DNA from: Silicimonas sp.
GTDB lineage: Bacteria; Pseudomonadota; Alphaproteobacteria; Rhodobacterales; Rhodobacteraceae
Direction of reading: 5' to 3'
NCBI GenBank assembly: GCA_022826205.1
Contig: JAJDVJ010000046.1
Span: 1-43,758, forward strand
DNA length: 43,758 nt
Positions 23,939 through 32,382 of this stretch are shown here, one piece after another. Below the pieces are notes generated by a model. It did not search any database and was not told where the DNA came from. It was given only the letters and a program-made list of their open reading frames with translations. Numbering within the stretch: the first letter of the stretch is position 1; every line of letters starts with the position of its first letter. The translations under genes were made by a program, and so were the position numbers.

Positions 23939-26296
23939 TTACCGTTCGCGAGGATCCGGCATCCGGTATCCGACGCCGCGCTGGTTGAAGATCAAGCCCG
24001 GACGCGCGGCGGCGTCGCCGAGCTTGCGGCGGAGGTTTCTGACGAAGATGCGCACCAGGTTGGGGCCGGCGTACTTGCGCTCGCCCCACACCTGGCGGAG
24101 CAGCGTTTCATAGGGGACCACCCGTCCGGCGTTGAGCGAGAGCACGCGTAGGAGCGCGTACTCGGTCGCCGTGAGACCCGCAGCGCGGCCCCCAACCGTG
24201 ACCTGGCGGCTCCCGTAGTCGATCGTGAGCTCGCCCAGCACGAACGGCGCTGGCCGCTCGCGCCTTCGCAGCGCCGCCCGCACCCGCGCGGTGAGCTCCG
24301 CAGGAGAGAACGGCTTGACGATGTAGTCGGCGGCACCGGCATCAAGCGCCCGCGCGACGGTCTCGTCGCGACCGTAAGCGGAAACAAAAATGACCGGCAG
24401 TTCGGCGAGTTCGGGAATCTCCGCCATCAGCTCTACTCCGTCGGCACCTGGCAGCGCCAGGTCGAGCAAGACGAGCGCAGGTTTTTCCACGCGAAGGATG
24501 CGCTTGATCTCGCGGGGATCTCCCGTGACCACGGGCGCATAGCCCCCGGCGGAGAGCGCGTCGCGCACCAGGCGCAATGTCCGGGGGTCGTCGTCCACCA
24601 CGAGGATGCGCGCGGGCCCGGCGTCTTTGCCAGACAGGCGTGACTTTCGCCGGGAGGCACCAGGCGCCTTGCCGCCGACCTCGTCGGCCACCGGAAGAGT
24701 GAAAACAATGGTGGTGCCCCGGCCGGGCCCGGCGCTCTCGGCCCGTATGCGTCCGCCGTGCGCCTCCACAAGCCCTTTGCAGATCGCAAGACCAAGGCCG
24801 TGACCCGGTTCCTGGCCTTCGCGTCCACCGTCCCCGTGGACGACGTGCTTGCGGAACAGCTGCGCCAACCGCTTCCGTGTCAGGCCGCGGCCCTGGTCGG
24901 AAACCGAAACGGACACGAGGGCGTCCTCGCGCACCGCTGAAACGCGGATGTCGGTCGACTCCGGAGCGTTGCGCGCCGCGTTGGAGAACAGGTTGTTGAG
25001 CACCTGCACCACGCGGCGCCGGTCGGCCATGACCTGGGGAAGGTCGGGAGGAAGGTCGACGAGAACGTCGTGCCGCGCGCCGCCGCCCTGGAACGTGGCC
25101 CGCGCGCGCTCCACCAGCCTGGCCGCGTCCGATGGCTCCGGAGCCACCGAGAGCGTGCCCGCCTCGATGCGCCCTGCATCGAGCAGGTCGCCGATCAGGC
25201 CGCGCATGTGGTCAGCCTGCTCGACGATCAGTCGGTGGAACTCGCGCATCTCTGCCGGGTCCAGTGCCGGCGCCTCCTCCAGAAGTGTCACTGCCGAGCC
25301 CTTGATGGCGGCCAGTGGCTCGCGCAGCTCGTGGCTCACCAAGCCGAGGAATTCGGTCCGCAGCCGTTCGATCTCGTCGAACGGTGCCAGGTCCTGAACC
25401 GTCACCACCATCGAGCCCACGGCGTCGCCTTCGGAAGGGATCGGCGTGGCATTTATCAGCGTCTTGACGCTGCGCCCGTCCGGCACCGAGAGCGTCATCT
25501 CCTCGGCCCGCAGCGTCTCGCCGCTGCCGAGCTGCTCCGCGAGTGGGAACTCGCTCAGGGACACCTCGCGCCCGTCGGCCCGGCGGAAGGTCAGCACCTC
25601 CAGGAGCTGTTCGGGCGGACGGCCAGCCATGCGCAGACGCTCCACGATCCGCCGCATCTCGCGGTTGAACGACACTGGACGGCCGCTCTTCGCATCGAAG
25701 ACCACGACGCCTACCGGCGAAGTCTCGACCAAGGCCTCGAGATCGGCCCGCGCACGCCGCTCGCTGCGGAGGGTGCGCGCGTTGGCGATGGCCGACGCGG
25801 CCTGCGAGGCGAACAGCGCCAGCACTTCCTCGTCCCCTTCGGTGAAGGCCTCCCCATCCGCCTTCCCGGCAAGAAAGAAGTGGCCGAGACCCGCGTCCTG
25901 GTGGCGCATCGGCATGCCCAGGAAGGTCCGGGAGACTGTCCACGGAGCGTCGATGCCCAGGTCCTGGACGTAGACCGGGAAGTCGGTCGACCGCAATGGC
26001 CCCGGCAGGGCGCGGAGATGCTCGAACAGTTGGGCGTTGCCTGGCCAGGCGAGCTGCTCTCGCTCCTCCTCAGGCGCGAGACCCGAGAACACAGGGTCCT
26101 GGGGCACGCCATCCTCATCGACTGCGACGATGACGCCGTAGCGGGCACCGGTGAGAGAGCGGGCGCTCGCCACGACCTCGCCGAGCACGGTGTCAAGGTC
26201 GAGGGTCGCGTTGATGCGCAGGATTGCAGCATTGAGCGTGGCGGCGGGCTCGCGCCGAACCTCGCTTTCCTGCCTCGCGTCGTCGGACTGCGTCAC
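23939..26296 (-). CDS. Hybrid sensor kinase fused to receiver and OmpR-type DNA-binding domain
   Basis: A 785-aa one-protein two-component system. From the N-terminus: a GAF domain (~20-175), a PAS-like domain (~185-305), HisKA with phosphoacceptor His322 in LVSHELREPL, an HATPase with N, G1 and G2 boxes (NNLFSNAARNAP, SDQGRGL, GHGLGLAICKGLVEAHGG), a receiver (VVDDDP at ~567, phosphoacceptor Asp612 in LLDLALPGADG, Lys661 in IVKPFSP) and a winged-helix output (LTATEYALLRVLSLNAGRVV, LVRIFVRNLRRKLG, RGVGYRMP). No transmembrane segment is visible, so it should be cytoplasmic. The GTG at 26296 has GGGAGG upstream; the frame is open to a TTG at 26374. Most kinases hand phosphate to a separate regulator, so fusion to a DNA-binding domain is unusual. 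It is divergent from the surface-protein genes and may control them. Confidence 0.85.
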   Translation of the reverse strand: MTQSDDARQESEVRREPAATLNAAILRINATLDLDTVLGEVVASARSLTGARYGVIVAVDEDGVPQDPVFSGLAPEEEREQLAWPGNAQLFEHLRALPGPLRSTDFPVYVQDLGIDAPWTVSRTFLGMPMRHQDAGLGHFFLAGKADGEAFTEGDEEVLALFASQAASAIANARTLRSERRARADLEALVETSPVGVVVFDAKSGRPVSFNREMRRIVERLRMAGRPPEQLLEVLTFRRADGREVSLSEFPLAEQLGSGETLRAEEMTLSVPDGRSVKTLINATPIPSEGDAVGSMVVTVQDLAPFDEIERLRTEFLGLVSHELREPLAAIKGSAVTLLEEAPALDPAEMREFHRLIVEQADHMRGLIGDLLDAGRIEAGTLSVAPEPSDAARLVERARATFQGGGARHDVLVDLPPDLPQVMADRRRVVQVLNNLFSNAARNAPESTDIRVSAVREDALVSVSVSDQGRGLTRKRLAQLFRKHVVHGDGGREGQEPGHGLGLAICKGLVEAHGGRIRAESAGPGRGTTIVFTLPVADEVGGKAPGASRRKSRLSGKDAGPARILVVDDDPRTLRLVRDALSAGGYAPVVTGDPREIKRILRVEKPALVLLDLALPGADGVELMAEIPELAELPVIFVSAYGRDETVARALDAGAADYIVKPFSPAELTARVRAALRRRERPAPFVLGELTIDYGSRQVTVGGRAAGLTATEYALLRVLSLNAGRVVPYETLLRQVWGERKYAGPNLVRIFVRNLRRKLGDAAARPGLIFNQRGVGYRMPDPRER

Positions 26297-26893
26297 TGCT
26301 CCTCCCCCTCCGAATCGGTTCCCGTCGTGAAACCGCAAAGGCGCCGGAATCGCGATGCCTCGCACCGTCTGCAACGCAGCCGGAGAGAAGACAAGCCCAA
26401 AATTAATCGAATCGACATCATGAACCGGGCATCCACACGCATATTTAACGCATGATCGCCTGCAAAGCAGTTAGGAAAGTACTTGTGAAGTGGAATGCCG
26501 GCGTCCGGTTCGCGACGTCTCGCTTTGCGTGCCACGCCGGCTGATCTTCTCAAGGACGGCGGAACCCGTGCGCCACCGGGTCTGGGCTGCGCGGTTCCGC
26601 CACTTGGGTTGCAATCCACGCCGGCAACGACCGGGTGTTGGTAATTTGAGGAACGAGCAGCAATGAAGAAATTTGTACGTTTTGTCCCGAACTTTCCGGG
26701 CACATGCATGATCGCGGCTGTAATGGCCGCAGCCATACCGGACGCGCCAAGCGCTGAGCCAATACCGCGTTCGCGCCGTGGGCCACACGACGACCGTTCG
26801 CATGCATCTGGTGGCAGCGACACCTTGGCCCGGGACCGACATGAACGCCGGGAGCTTCTCCCGCAACTGCACCGGAGATGCCATTCCCGTTCC
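26297..26893. other. Divergent control region between the kinase and surface-protein genes
   Basis: About 600 bases with no supported gene if the surface protein starts at 26894; an in-frame upstream ATG at 26663 would shorten the gap. It includes an AT-richer stretch around 26395-26450 suited to promoters, and the strong hairpin at 26558-26601. Codons between 26663 and 26893 do not look like secreted-protein sequence. Confidence 0.45.
26558..26601. promoter_or_regulatory. Leader hairpin ahead of the surface-protein gene
   Basis: GGCGGAACC (26558-26566) and GGTTCCGCC (26593-26601) form a perfect 9-bp stem. Inside the loop ACCCG and CGGGT can pair as an alternative that uses some of the same bases. 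Competing stems suggest a leader that switches structure, or simply a protein-binding dyad. No T-run follows. Confidence 0.4.
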
Positions 26894-29131
26894 ATGGCCG
26901 CCCTCGCTCCCCGCGCGGCGGTTGCCTTCCTGCTTGCACTTTTCGCGCTGCTGGCTTTCGCGCCGGACGCTGCGGCACACGAACCGACGAACTTGAAGGC
27001 GGTACGGAGCGACCCCAACAATATAACGATCTCGTGGGCGCCGCCGTCGAACAGTGATTCGCCGGACTTGATCTACGAGTACGCCTTTCGGTGGCCAGGC
27101 CAGGGTTGGACGAATGGCGGCCATGTTTTGCGCGGCAAGACGTCGCTCATACGCGGTACGAGATTCCTCGGCACGACATTCCGGATACGGGCAAAAATCA
27201 GGAAAGGCCCACCACCTGACGGTAATTCCGACCCCTCTCCGTCCGACAATCCACTCGACTACGAGATCTACGGCGACTGGGTTCAGTTGCCGATCCCGAG
27301 CGACGCCGAGCGCCCGAACAGTGCGACCACCGAGGAGGTGACTCCGCCGCCCGGTCCAGGCACCAGCACCAGCACCAGCACCAGCACCGGCGGCAGCGGC
27401 AGCGGAGGTGGAGGTGGAGGACTGCCTCCGGCCAACACCCTGGCCACCGGCGCGCCCACGATTTCGGGAACGGCGCGAGTTGGCGCGACGCTGACAGCCA
27501 GCGCGGGCACCGTCGCCGACGCCGACGGACTGACGGGCGTTTCCTATTCATGGCAGTGGATCCGGGTCTGGGCCGGCGGCGCGGAGAGCGACGTCGTGGG
27601 TGCCACCAACGCGACCTACCTGATCACCGATGCTGATCTCGGCCGAAGCCTCAAGGTGCGAGCTTCCTTCGCTGACGACGCGGGCAACGCCGAACGCCTG
27701 ACCAGCGCGGCCACAGCAACGGTGGTCGCGAACAACGTGCGTACGGTACTGGTGAATACGGCTGCGCGGAGCACGCTGGCGGCAGTGGCGCTGCGCTCGG
27801 TATCGAGCGCGCTCGACAACATCGGCCCGCGGTTCGCGACCTCAGTGCCGGCGAGCGGTAACGTGGAGCGAACCTGCGCGCCGGACGCCGCCATGGGGGA
27901 TGCCAAGGGCCGCGACGGCTGCGACCCGGCTGCGCAGAGCCGTACCGCTGAGGCGTCGGAGCTGCAGGATACCGGCGAGTTCTCGCTGACGCTTGGCACG
28001 GCCGAGGGGCCGGGCATGGCGTCCTCGCCACTCTGGTCGGTGTGGGGCCGGGGCGACCTGGGGAGCTTCGCAGGCCGTCCCGAGCCGGGGATGCGCTACG
28101 AAGGCGGACTGCGCACGGGCTGGCTCGGCGTGGACGCGCGGGCCGGGCCGTGGGTGGCGGGCATTGCACTGAGCTACGGGACCGGCGAGGGAGAGTACAG
28201 CTCTGCGGACGACGGCGCGTCAGGGCCCGGCCGACTGGAGACCACGCTGACCGCGCTCCATCCTTACGGGCGCTGGACCGCGCCGGACGGTCTGGAGTTG
28301 CGCGGTGTGCTGGGCGCCGGGCGCGGCGAGGCGCTGCTCTGGCCAGAGAGCGGGGAACGCGAGGCGAGCGATCTCTCGATGTGGATGGGTTCTGTGGGCG
28401 TGCGTCGCCCGCTTCCCGCGATCGCCAGGTTCGATCTCGCGGCGCGGGGGGACGCAAGCATCGCGCGCATGGAGACAGGGGACGGCCCGGAGAATGTGGA
28501 CGGGCTGACAGCGGACAGCTGGCGGCTGCGCGCGGGCGTGGAGGCCTCGCGGACCGTCACGCTCGGCGAGGACGCCGCGCTGACGCCCTTCGTCGAGGCA
28601 GCTGTGCGTCACGACGGCGGCGACGGACTGGCCGGGACCGGCGTCGAGATCGCGGGCGGGTTGCGCTATACGGCACCGCGGCTGCTGATCGAGGCGCGCG
28701 GGCGCTGGCTTGCGACGCACACCGACGAAGGCGCGAGAGAGAGCGGGGTGAGCGTGACCGCGCGGATGGGCCCCGGGGCGCACGGGCGGGGCCTGGCGCT
28801 GGCGCTGAACCCGCGCTGGGGCGCGGTGGACACGGGCGGCGCGGAGGCGCTGTGGCGGGACGAGCTGCCGCAGCCGGCTGGGCTGTCGACCAGGGAGGCG
28901 GCGGCGATGGACGCGAGCGTCAGCTACGGCGTCCGCGTGGTGCCGCACGGGCTGCTGACGCCGTTCGCCGAGACGGGCCTTGCAGGCGTGGATGGCCGGC
29001 GGCTCGCGTTCGGCACCCGGTACGAGACGTCGCGCATGGATCTCGACGTGGAGCTCGCGGGCGAGCGCCGGGAGGACGGCGCTGCCGATCCCGAGAACCT
29101 GATCAGGCTCGACCTCGGGCTGCGGTTCTGA
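26894..29131 (+). CDS. Secreted/outer-membrane protein with Fn3-like and Ig-like domains and a beta-barrel
   Basis: About 745 aa from the ATG at 26894, which opens a clear signal peptide (RAAVAFLLALFALLAFAPDA ending AAA-HEP). A fibronectin-III-like domain follows (NLKAVRSDPNNITISWAPPS). Then comes a low-complexity linker of Ser/Thr then Gly (STSTSTSTGGSGSGGGGGG), and an Ig-like repeat (APTISGTARVGATLTASAGT to ITDADLGRSLKVRASFADDA). The long C-terminal region resembles an autotransporter-type beta-barrel (VWGRGDLGSFAGRPEPGMRY, VDARAGPWVAGIALSYGTGE) and ends LIRLDLGLRF with the terminal Phe favoured by the BAM machinery. A longer start at 26663 is possible but adds non-signal-like sequence. Likely an adhesin or surface sensor. 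Confidence 0.75.
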   Translation: MAALAPRAAVAFLLALFALLAFAPDAAAHEPTNLKAVRSDPNNITISWAPPSNSDSPDLIYEYAFRWPGQGWTNGGHVLRGKTSLIRGTRFLGTTFRIRAKIRKGPPPDGNSDPSPSDNPLDYEIYGDWVQLPIPSDAERPNSATTEEVTPPPGPGTSTSTSTSTGGSGSGGGGGGLPPANTLATGAPTISGTARVGATLTASAGTVADADGLTGVSYSWQWIRVWAGGAESDVVGATNATYLITDADLGRSLKVRASFADDAGNAERLTSAATATVVANNVRTVLVNTAARSTLAAVALRSVSSALDNIGPRFATSVPASGNVERTCAPDAAMGDAKGRDGCDPAAQSRTAEASELQDTGEFSLTLGTAEGPGMASSPLWSVWGRGDLGSFAGRPEPGMRYEGGLRTGWLGVDARAGPWVAGIALSYGTGEGEYSSADDGASGPGRLETTLTALHPYGRWTAPDGLELRGVLGAGRGEALLWPESGEREASDLSMWMGSVGVRRPLPAIARFDLAARGDASIARMETGDGPENVDGLTADSWRLRAGVEASRTVTLGEDAALTPFVEAAVRHDGGDGLAGTGVEIAGGLRYTAPRLLIEARGRWLATHTDEGARESGVSVTARMGPGAHGRGLALALNPRWGAVDTGGAEALWRDELPQPAGLSTREAAAMDASVSYGVRVVPHGLLTPFAETGLAGVDGRRLAFGTRYETSRMDLDVELAGERREDGAADPENLIRLDLGLRF

Positions 29132-29225
29132 TGGGCCGGCATGCAGAATGCGGGCGTGGCGCTGCCGGCGAGCCCGTCGACAGCGCGAGGGGGTTTTGAT
29201 GGCATACGGGCAAGGAGGATTCCGA

Positions 29226-29342
29226 ATGATGCAGTTCGATCAGTGCATGATAGATTTTGTCGCCGGCCCGGCAATATTCGTGGCAGGCATGGCCGTGGCC
29301 GCCCTCGTGGCGGGCGTCATCGTCTGGCTGACCGTAGGCTGA
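29226..29342 (+). CDS. Tiny single-pass membrane protein (38 aa)
   Basis: An ATG at 29226 is preceded by AAGGAGGATTCCGA, one of the best ribosome-binding sites in the window. The product starts MMQFDQCMIDFVAGPAIFVA and continues with an uninterrupted hydrophobic helix (AGMAVAALVAGVIVWLTVG). It lies 94 bases after the surface-protein gene and before the metalloprotease-like lipoprotein, all on the plus strand. No family is recognised. It could be a small regulator or accessory factor of the neighbouring envelope proteins. Confidence 0.55.
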   Translation: MMQFDQCMIDFVAGPAIFVAGMAVAALVAGVIVWLTVG

Positions 29343-29539
29343 TCCGTCACGAGCTGCGCCATGCGATCGGGCATGGCGGTACACGTCGACGTCAGCGGAT
29401 TCGCCAGCCTCGCTGACGACCCGAACGAAGACCCGACGTGGACACGGCATCGCGTTCAGGGAGTCTCTCGTCCCCCACGTTCTGCCGAACCGGTTCGCAA
29501 GGTGCCGACCGGCCGCGCGACAATAGGGAGGAAAGACAA

Positions 29540-30940
29540 ATGAAGACACATGTCATCGTGCTTTGTACGCTGGCTCTTGCTGCTTGCGGCGGCGGAGGCA
29601 GCGGCGACGATAGCGGTCTGCCAACACCGACGACACCAACAGGCCCGACAACGCCCGAACCGCCGCAAGAACGGGATTCGGAAATCCATCGTGGCGCATG
29701 GCTTCTGGGAAACAACGCAAACCTTGAATGGTATGCCAACCCTCAGATCGATCTGCCGAGGCATGGTCGGGATGGGCTTCATGTGGAAAGGCCGCAAGGC
29801 GGTGCGGCAATTCCTCGCTTGAATTTCTCGCCTTTCTTGCGGGACCGCCTGGAACCTGGCTGGAGGTTCGACAACAACGCACTTGCCCGCCTTGACGTTG
29901 CGTCGCTATGGCTCTGGCAGTTGGCGAACCAAGCATACCTGCAATGGACCCGCCACTTGAATTACGATCCCGGATCCTTGGCGGTGCAGGTCGGCGACCT
30001 AGGGAGCCTCACTTGCCATGGCAGGGGGCTCGCCTGTTATGATCCGGATTCAAACGCCGTGATCCTGAGCGAAGACTGGATTGCAGAGAACTACGCGAGT
30101 TTTGTGCGCAGCTTGGAAACGGAAGACATTGACGCCTTCCTTGATGTCCGAGCCGAGTTGTTTTGGGTTCTGACACATGAGGCTGGACACCAGTTCGGCT
30201 ACATGAACCCAGGCGGTACCACTGACGGTTGTGGCGCAGACAACAAATGCCACGCGCCCTACGGATCTGGCAGCGTGATTGGTTATGACACGCAAGTGGG
30301 TGGCAGCTCGCGCTATCACGTGACGGAGGAAGACATTCGCCACGTCCCGAATGCGACCTGGAAGGGCGACGATGTTGATTACTACACGGTCCTGAGGCAA
30401 GGCGAATCGTCTTCGATCGACAGTTGGGGCATCTGGATCGATCACCGCTTCGCGGTCGACGGGCAAACTGCTCCCGGTCGTCCATCGGGAGGAAACCTGT
30501 CCATTGTAGACGAGATTGCCGGATCCGGATGGGTTCACGGAAAGCCTTCCGAGAACGTTGCCCTGAGAACCACGGCGACCTGGAGTGGCGTGGACAATTT
30601 CCTGGGAGTCGATCTCGATCCGAACTTTCTGGGTGCATTGCTCCGGGCGGACGCAAACCTGCGCTACACGTTTGGCGCCCGTCCAAACCTGAACCTGCGG
30701 GTGAACAACTTCGAGGCGCATTATGCCCTCGATGGTGTTGCCTCGTGGCATGACCACAGCTTTTCCGATTGGGGAGACTTCCGCTACAACATGGACTGCA
30801 CTTCTGGCGGTTGTTCAGGCGACAGCGCCGCAGCGAAGTGGTATCCCAGCGATGCGGGCGATCCCTCCGGCTGGGTCGGCGGCGTCGTGAGCGACCAGGA
30901 CAATGACTATGTGGGGTCGTTCGTAGCCAAAAAAGACTGA
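29540..30940 (+). CDS. Lipoprotein with zinc-metalloprotease (HExxH) motif
   Basis: A 466-aa protein starting at an ATG behind GGGAGGAAAGACAA. A lipoprotein signal is clear: MKTHVIVLCTLALAACGGGG with Cys16 as the lipidated residue. A Thr/Pro-rich linker follows. The motif THEAGHQFGYMN places HExxH at 213-217 with a following Gly, like the extended zinc motif of metzincin or gluzincin-type peptidases, although a third zinc ligand is not certain. Upstream lies a cysteine-containing segment (SLTCHGRGLACYDPD), and downstream GTTDGCGADNKC. The C-terminal 200 residues have no recognised domain. It probably faces the periplasm or the cell surface and may process envelope proteins such as its neighbour. 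I do not recognise a named family. Confidence 0.75.
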   Translation: MKTHVIVLCTLALAACGGGGSGDDSGLPTPTTPTGPTTPEPPQERDSEIHRGAWLLGNNANLEWYANPQIDLPRHGRDGLHVERPQGGAAIPRLNFSPFLRDRLEPGWRFDNNALARLDVASLWLWQLANQAYLQWTRHLNYDPGSLAVQVGDLGSLTCHGRGLACYDPDSNAVILSEDWIAENYASFVRSLETEDIDAFLDVRAELFWVLTHEAGHQFGYMNPGGTTDGCGADNKCHAPYGSGSVIGYDTQVGGSSRYHVTEEDIRHVPNATWKGDDVDYYTVLRQGESSSIDSWGIWIDHRFAVDGQTAPGRPSGGNLSIVDEIAGSGWVHGKPSENVALRTTATWSGVDNFLGVDLDPNFLGALLRADANLRYTFGARPNLNLRVNNFEAHYALDGVASWHDHSFSDWGDFRYNMDCTSGGCSGDSAAAKWYPSDAGDPSGWVGGVVSDQDNDYVGSFVAKKD

Positions 30941-31223
30941 ACCACAGTTGCGAACCGGACCTAGTCGCTGTCTTGCTGCCGATGGCCCAAGAGTTTGCCA
31001 CGCAACACTTCTCCCTTCGGTTCACGTTTCGGCAAGGGCGGCAACGAAGGCTTTTTGGCTGAACCGACGGCTCGGCGGCCATGAAGGGCGACGCATCGAT
31101 GCGGTGACGTGCGAACCGATCTGTCTTGAGGACGTTCGCCGGGGCGAAGACGGCCGTATCACCCATTTCGCGAAGTGCCGAAACATCTCTTGCCGCCGCG
31201 TTCGCCTCTACACCCTCGTCTGC
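30941..31223. other. Intergenic, nothing recognised
   Basis: Between the convergent lipoprotein and nucleotidyltransferase genes. Open frames here are GC-bias artefacts without start signals or motifs. No clear terminator hairpin with a T-run was seen. Confidence 0.4.
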
Positions 31224-31559
31224 TCAGGGTCGCTGGTAGAGCACCCTGCCTTCGCGCAGCGCACGTGCGAGGACATGATTGCGCGAGCCGCGCCAACGAT
31301 CGGCCTCGTCCAGACTGTACACCAGGATGTCCTTGGGAACGTGGGATTTCGCAAGCGCACGCCAGATGCGAGTCTCTTCAGCGCCGCGGTCCCGGCCAGA
31401 CCCGAACGGTTCGGCCTCTACGATCACCAGATCGACGTCCGAGTCCGCCTCGGCCTCGCCACGGGCGCGAGAACCGAAAAGGATCACCTGCTCGGGATCA
31501 GCCGTCTCAACGATGGTTGCAATCATCTGCTGCAGCAACGCATCGTCAACCTGTGCCAT
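31224..31559 (-). CDS. MNT-type nucleotidyltransferase (MntA-like)
   Basis: A 111-aa minimal nucleotidyltransferase. The signature GSRARGEAEADSDVDLVIVE holds the Gly-Ser and the two catalytic aspartates. The ATG at 31559 has GAGGGGG upstream. Such proteins usually pair with a HEPN-domain RNase (HepT) as type VII TA systems, in which the MNT protein AMPylates HepT. No HEPN gene is recognisable on either side, so this is an orphan or its partner has decayed. The C-terminal half (HVPKDILVYSLDEADRWRGS) fits the family. Confidence 0.82.
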   Translation of the reverse strand: MAQVDDALLQQMIATIVETADPEQVILFGSRARGEAEADSDVDLVIVEAEPFGSGRDRGAEETRIWRALAKSHVPKDILVYSLDEADRWRGSRNHVLARALREGRVLYQRP

Positions 31560-32382
31560 GCTCGTACCCCCTCGATTGCGTGACACATCCATCCCAGAAT
31601 GCGGCGACGAGGGCAAAGGGTCCGGGATTGATCTCCTTGGCAAGCTGCGTCCGCAATGTAATTGATCGAGGATCGTGTCCGCAGCACTTGAAGTCACGTA
31701 CATGACCGTGCTCCGCGGCTCGCTTGAGTGTGCACGGGTCAATTGCCGGGCAGGGCCGTATCTGCTTCGGCAATGGCATTCACAACCAACGCAAGGCAGG
31801 ATCAGGACTCTTGTGTCTGGATCGTTTCGGGTTCAGCAGCAATTTCGAATCTTGCTGCGGAGATGGCAGGTTTCAGAAGGAAGTCGTCGTCCCGGCACCT
31901 CCCATTTCAGGCATTCGCGTTTGATTTACTGATTTTCTGCCAAGGCGTAACGCGCAAGCCATTGCGCCAGCATCCATGTCTTTAGTGACGGGCGGATTCA
32001 GTCACTTCGGCGGTTTCCCGGGATCCGGATCCAAGATTCCCAAAGTCCTGCCCACGTTCGGACAACGTCGGCACCAGTTGCACGAGAATCGCGTCGTAGG
32101 TCACTTTCGTGCCAGCCTAGTCAGGAAGCATTGGCGTCGCCGAGGTTCCGTTCGGCCAGCCCTAGGCCCTCGAACTGGCCGTACGTCAGGCGCGTCGCGC
32201 CGATGGCGAATGCAATGACGACTTATCGCGGCATGCGCACCGCCGCGTCCTCGAAGCGTTCACCGCCGGATGTCTGAACAACCAGCGCGGGGAATTCCTG
32301 TCCGGAAACTCCAATTGCCCGTCAGGCCAACATGCCGTGCGGGGCGTTCGCTATGCCCTTTGTCATTCCGCAGGAGCTCAAT
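31560..32382. other. Intergenic stretch, no gene supported
   Basis: More than 800 bases upstream of the nucleotidyltransferase. A minus-strand frame (31546-31779) contains RTQLAKEINPGPFALVAAFW, which reads like real but unassigned protein. It overlaps the nucleotidyltransferase start and has no good start of its own. It may be what remains of a partner gene. Nothing else stands out. Confidence 0.35.

Noticed and set aside
25070-26455. A 461-codon plus-strand frame opposite the hybrid kinase
   Set aside because: Antisense shadow of a high-GC gene; the kinase frame has all catalytic motifs.
27360-27420. A Ser/Thr-Gly repeat tract as a phase-variable tandem repeat
   Set aside because: The CAGCAC-type repeats are few and encode a linker in frame; units are in multiples of three, so slippage would only change linker length.
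28042-29199. A 385-codon frame overlapping the barrel protein in another frame
   Set aside because: Extremely Arg/Ala/Gly-rich and without start signal; the barrel protein frame has a signal peptide and a terminal Phe.
31546-31779. A HEPN (HepT) partner for the MNT protein
   Set aside because: The frame overlaps the MNT start and lacks the conserved Arg-x4-6-His motif of HEPN RNases.
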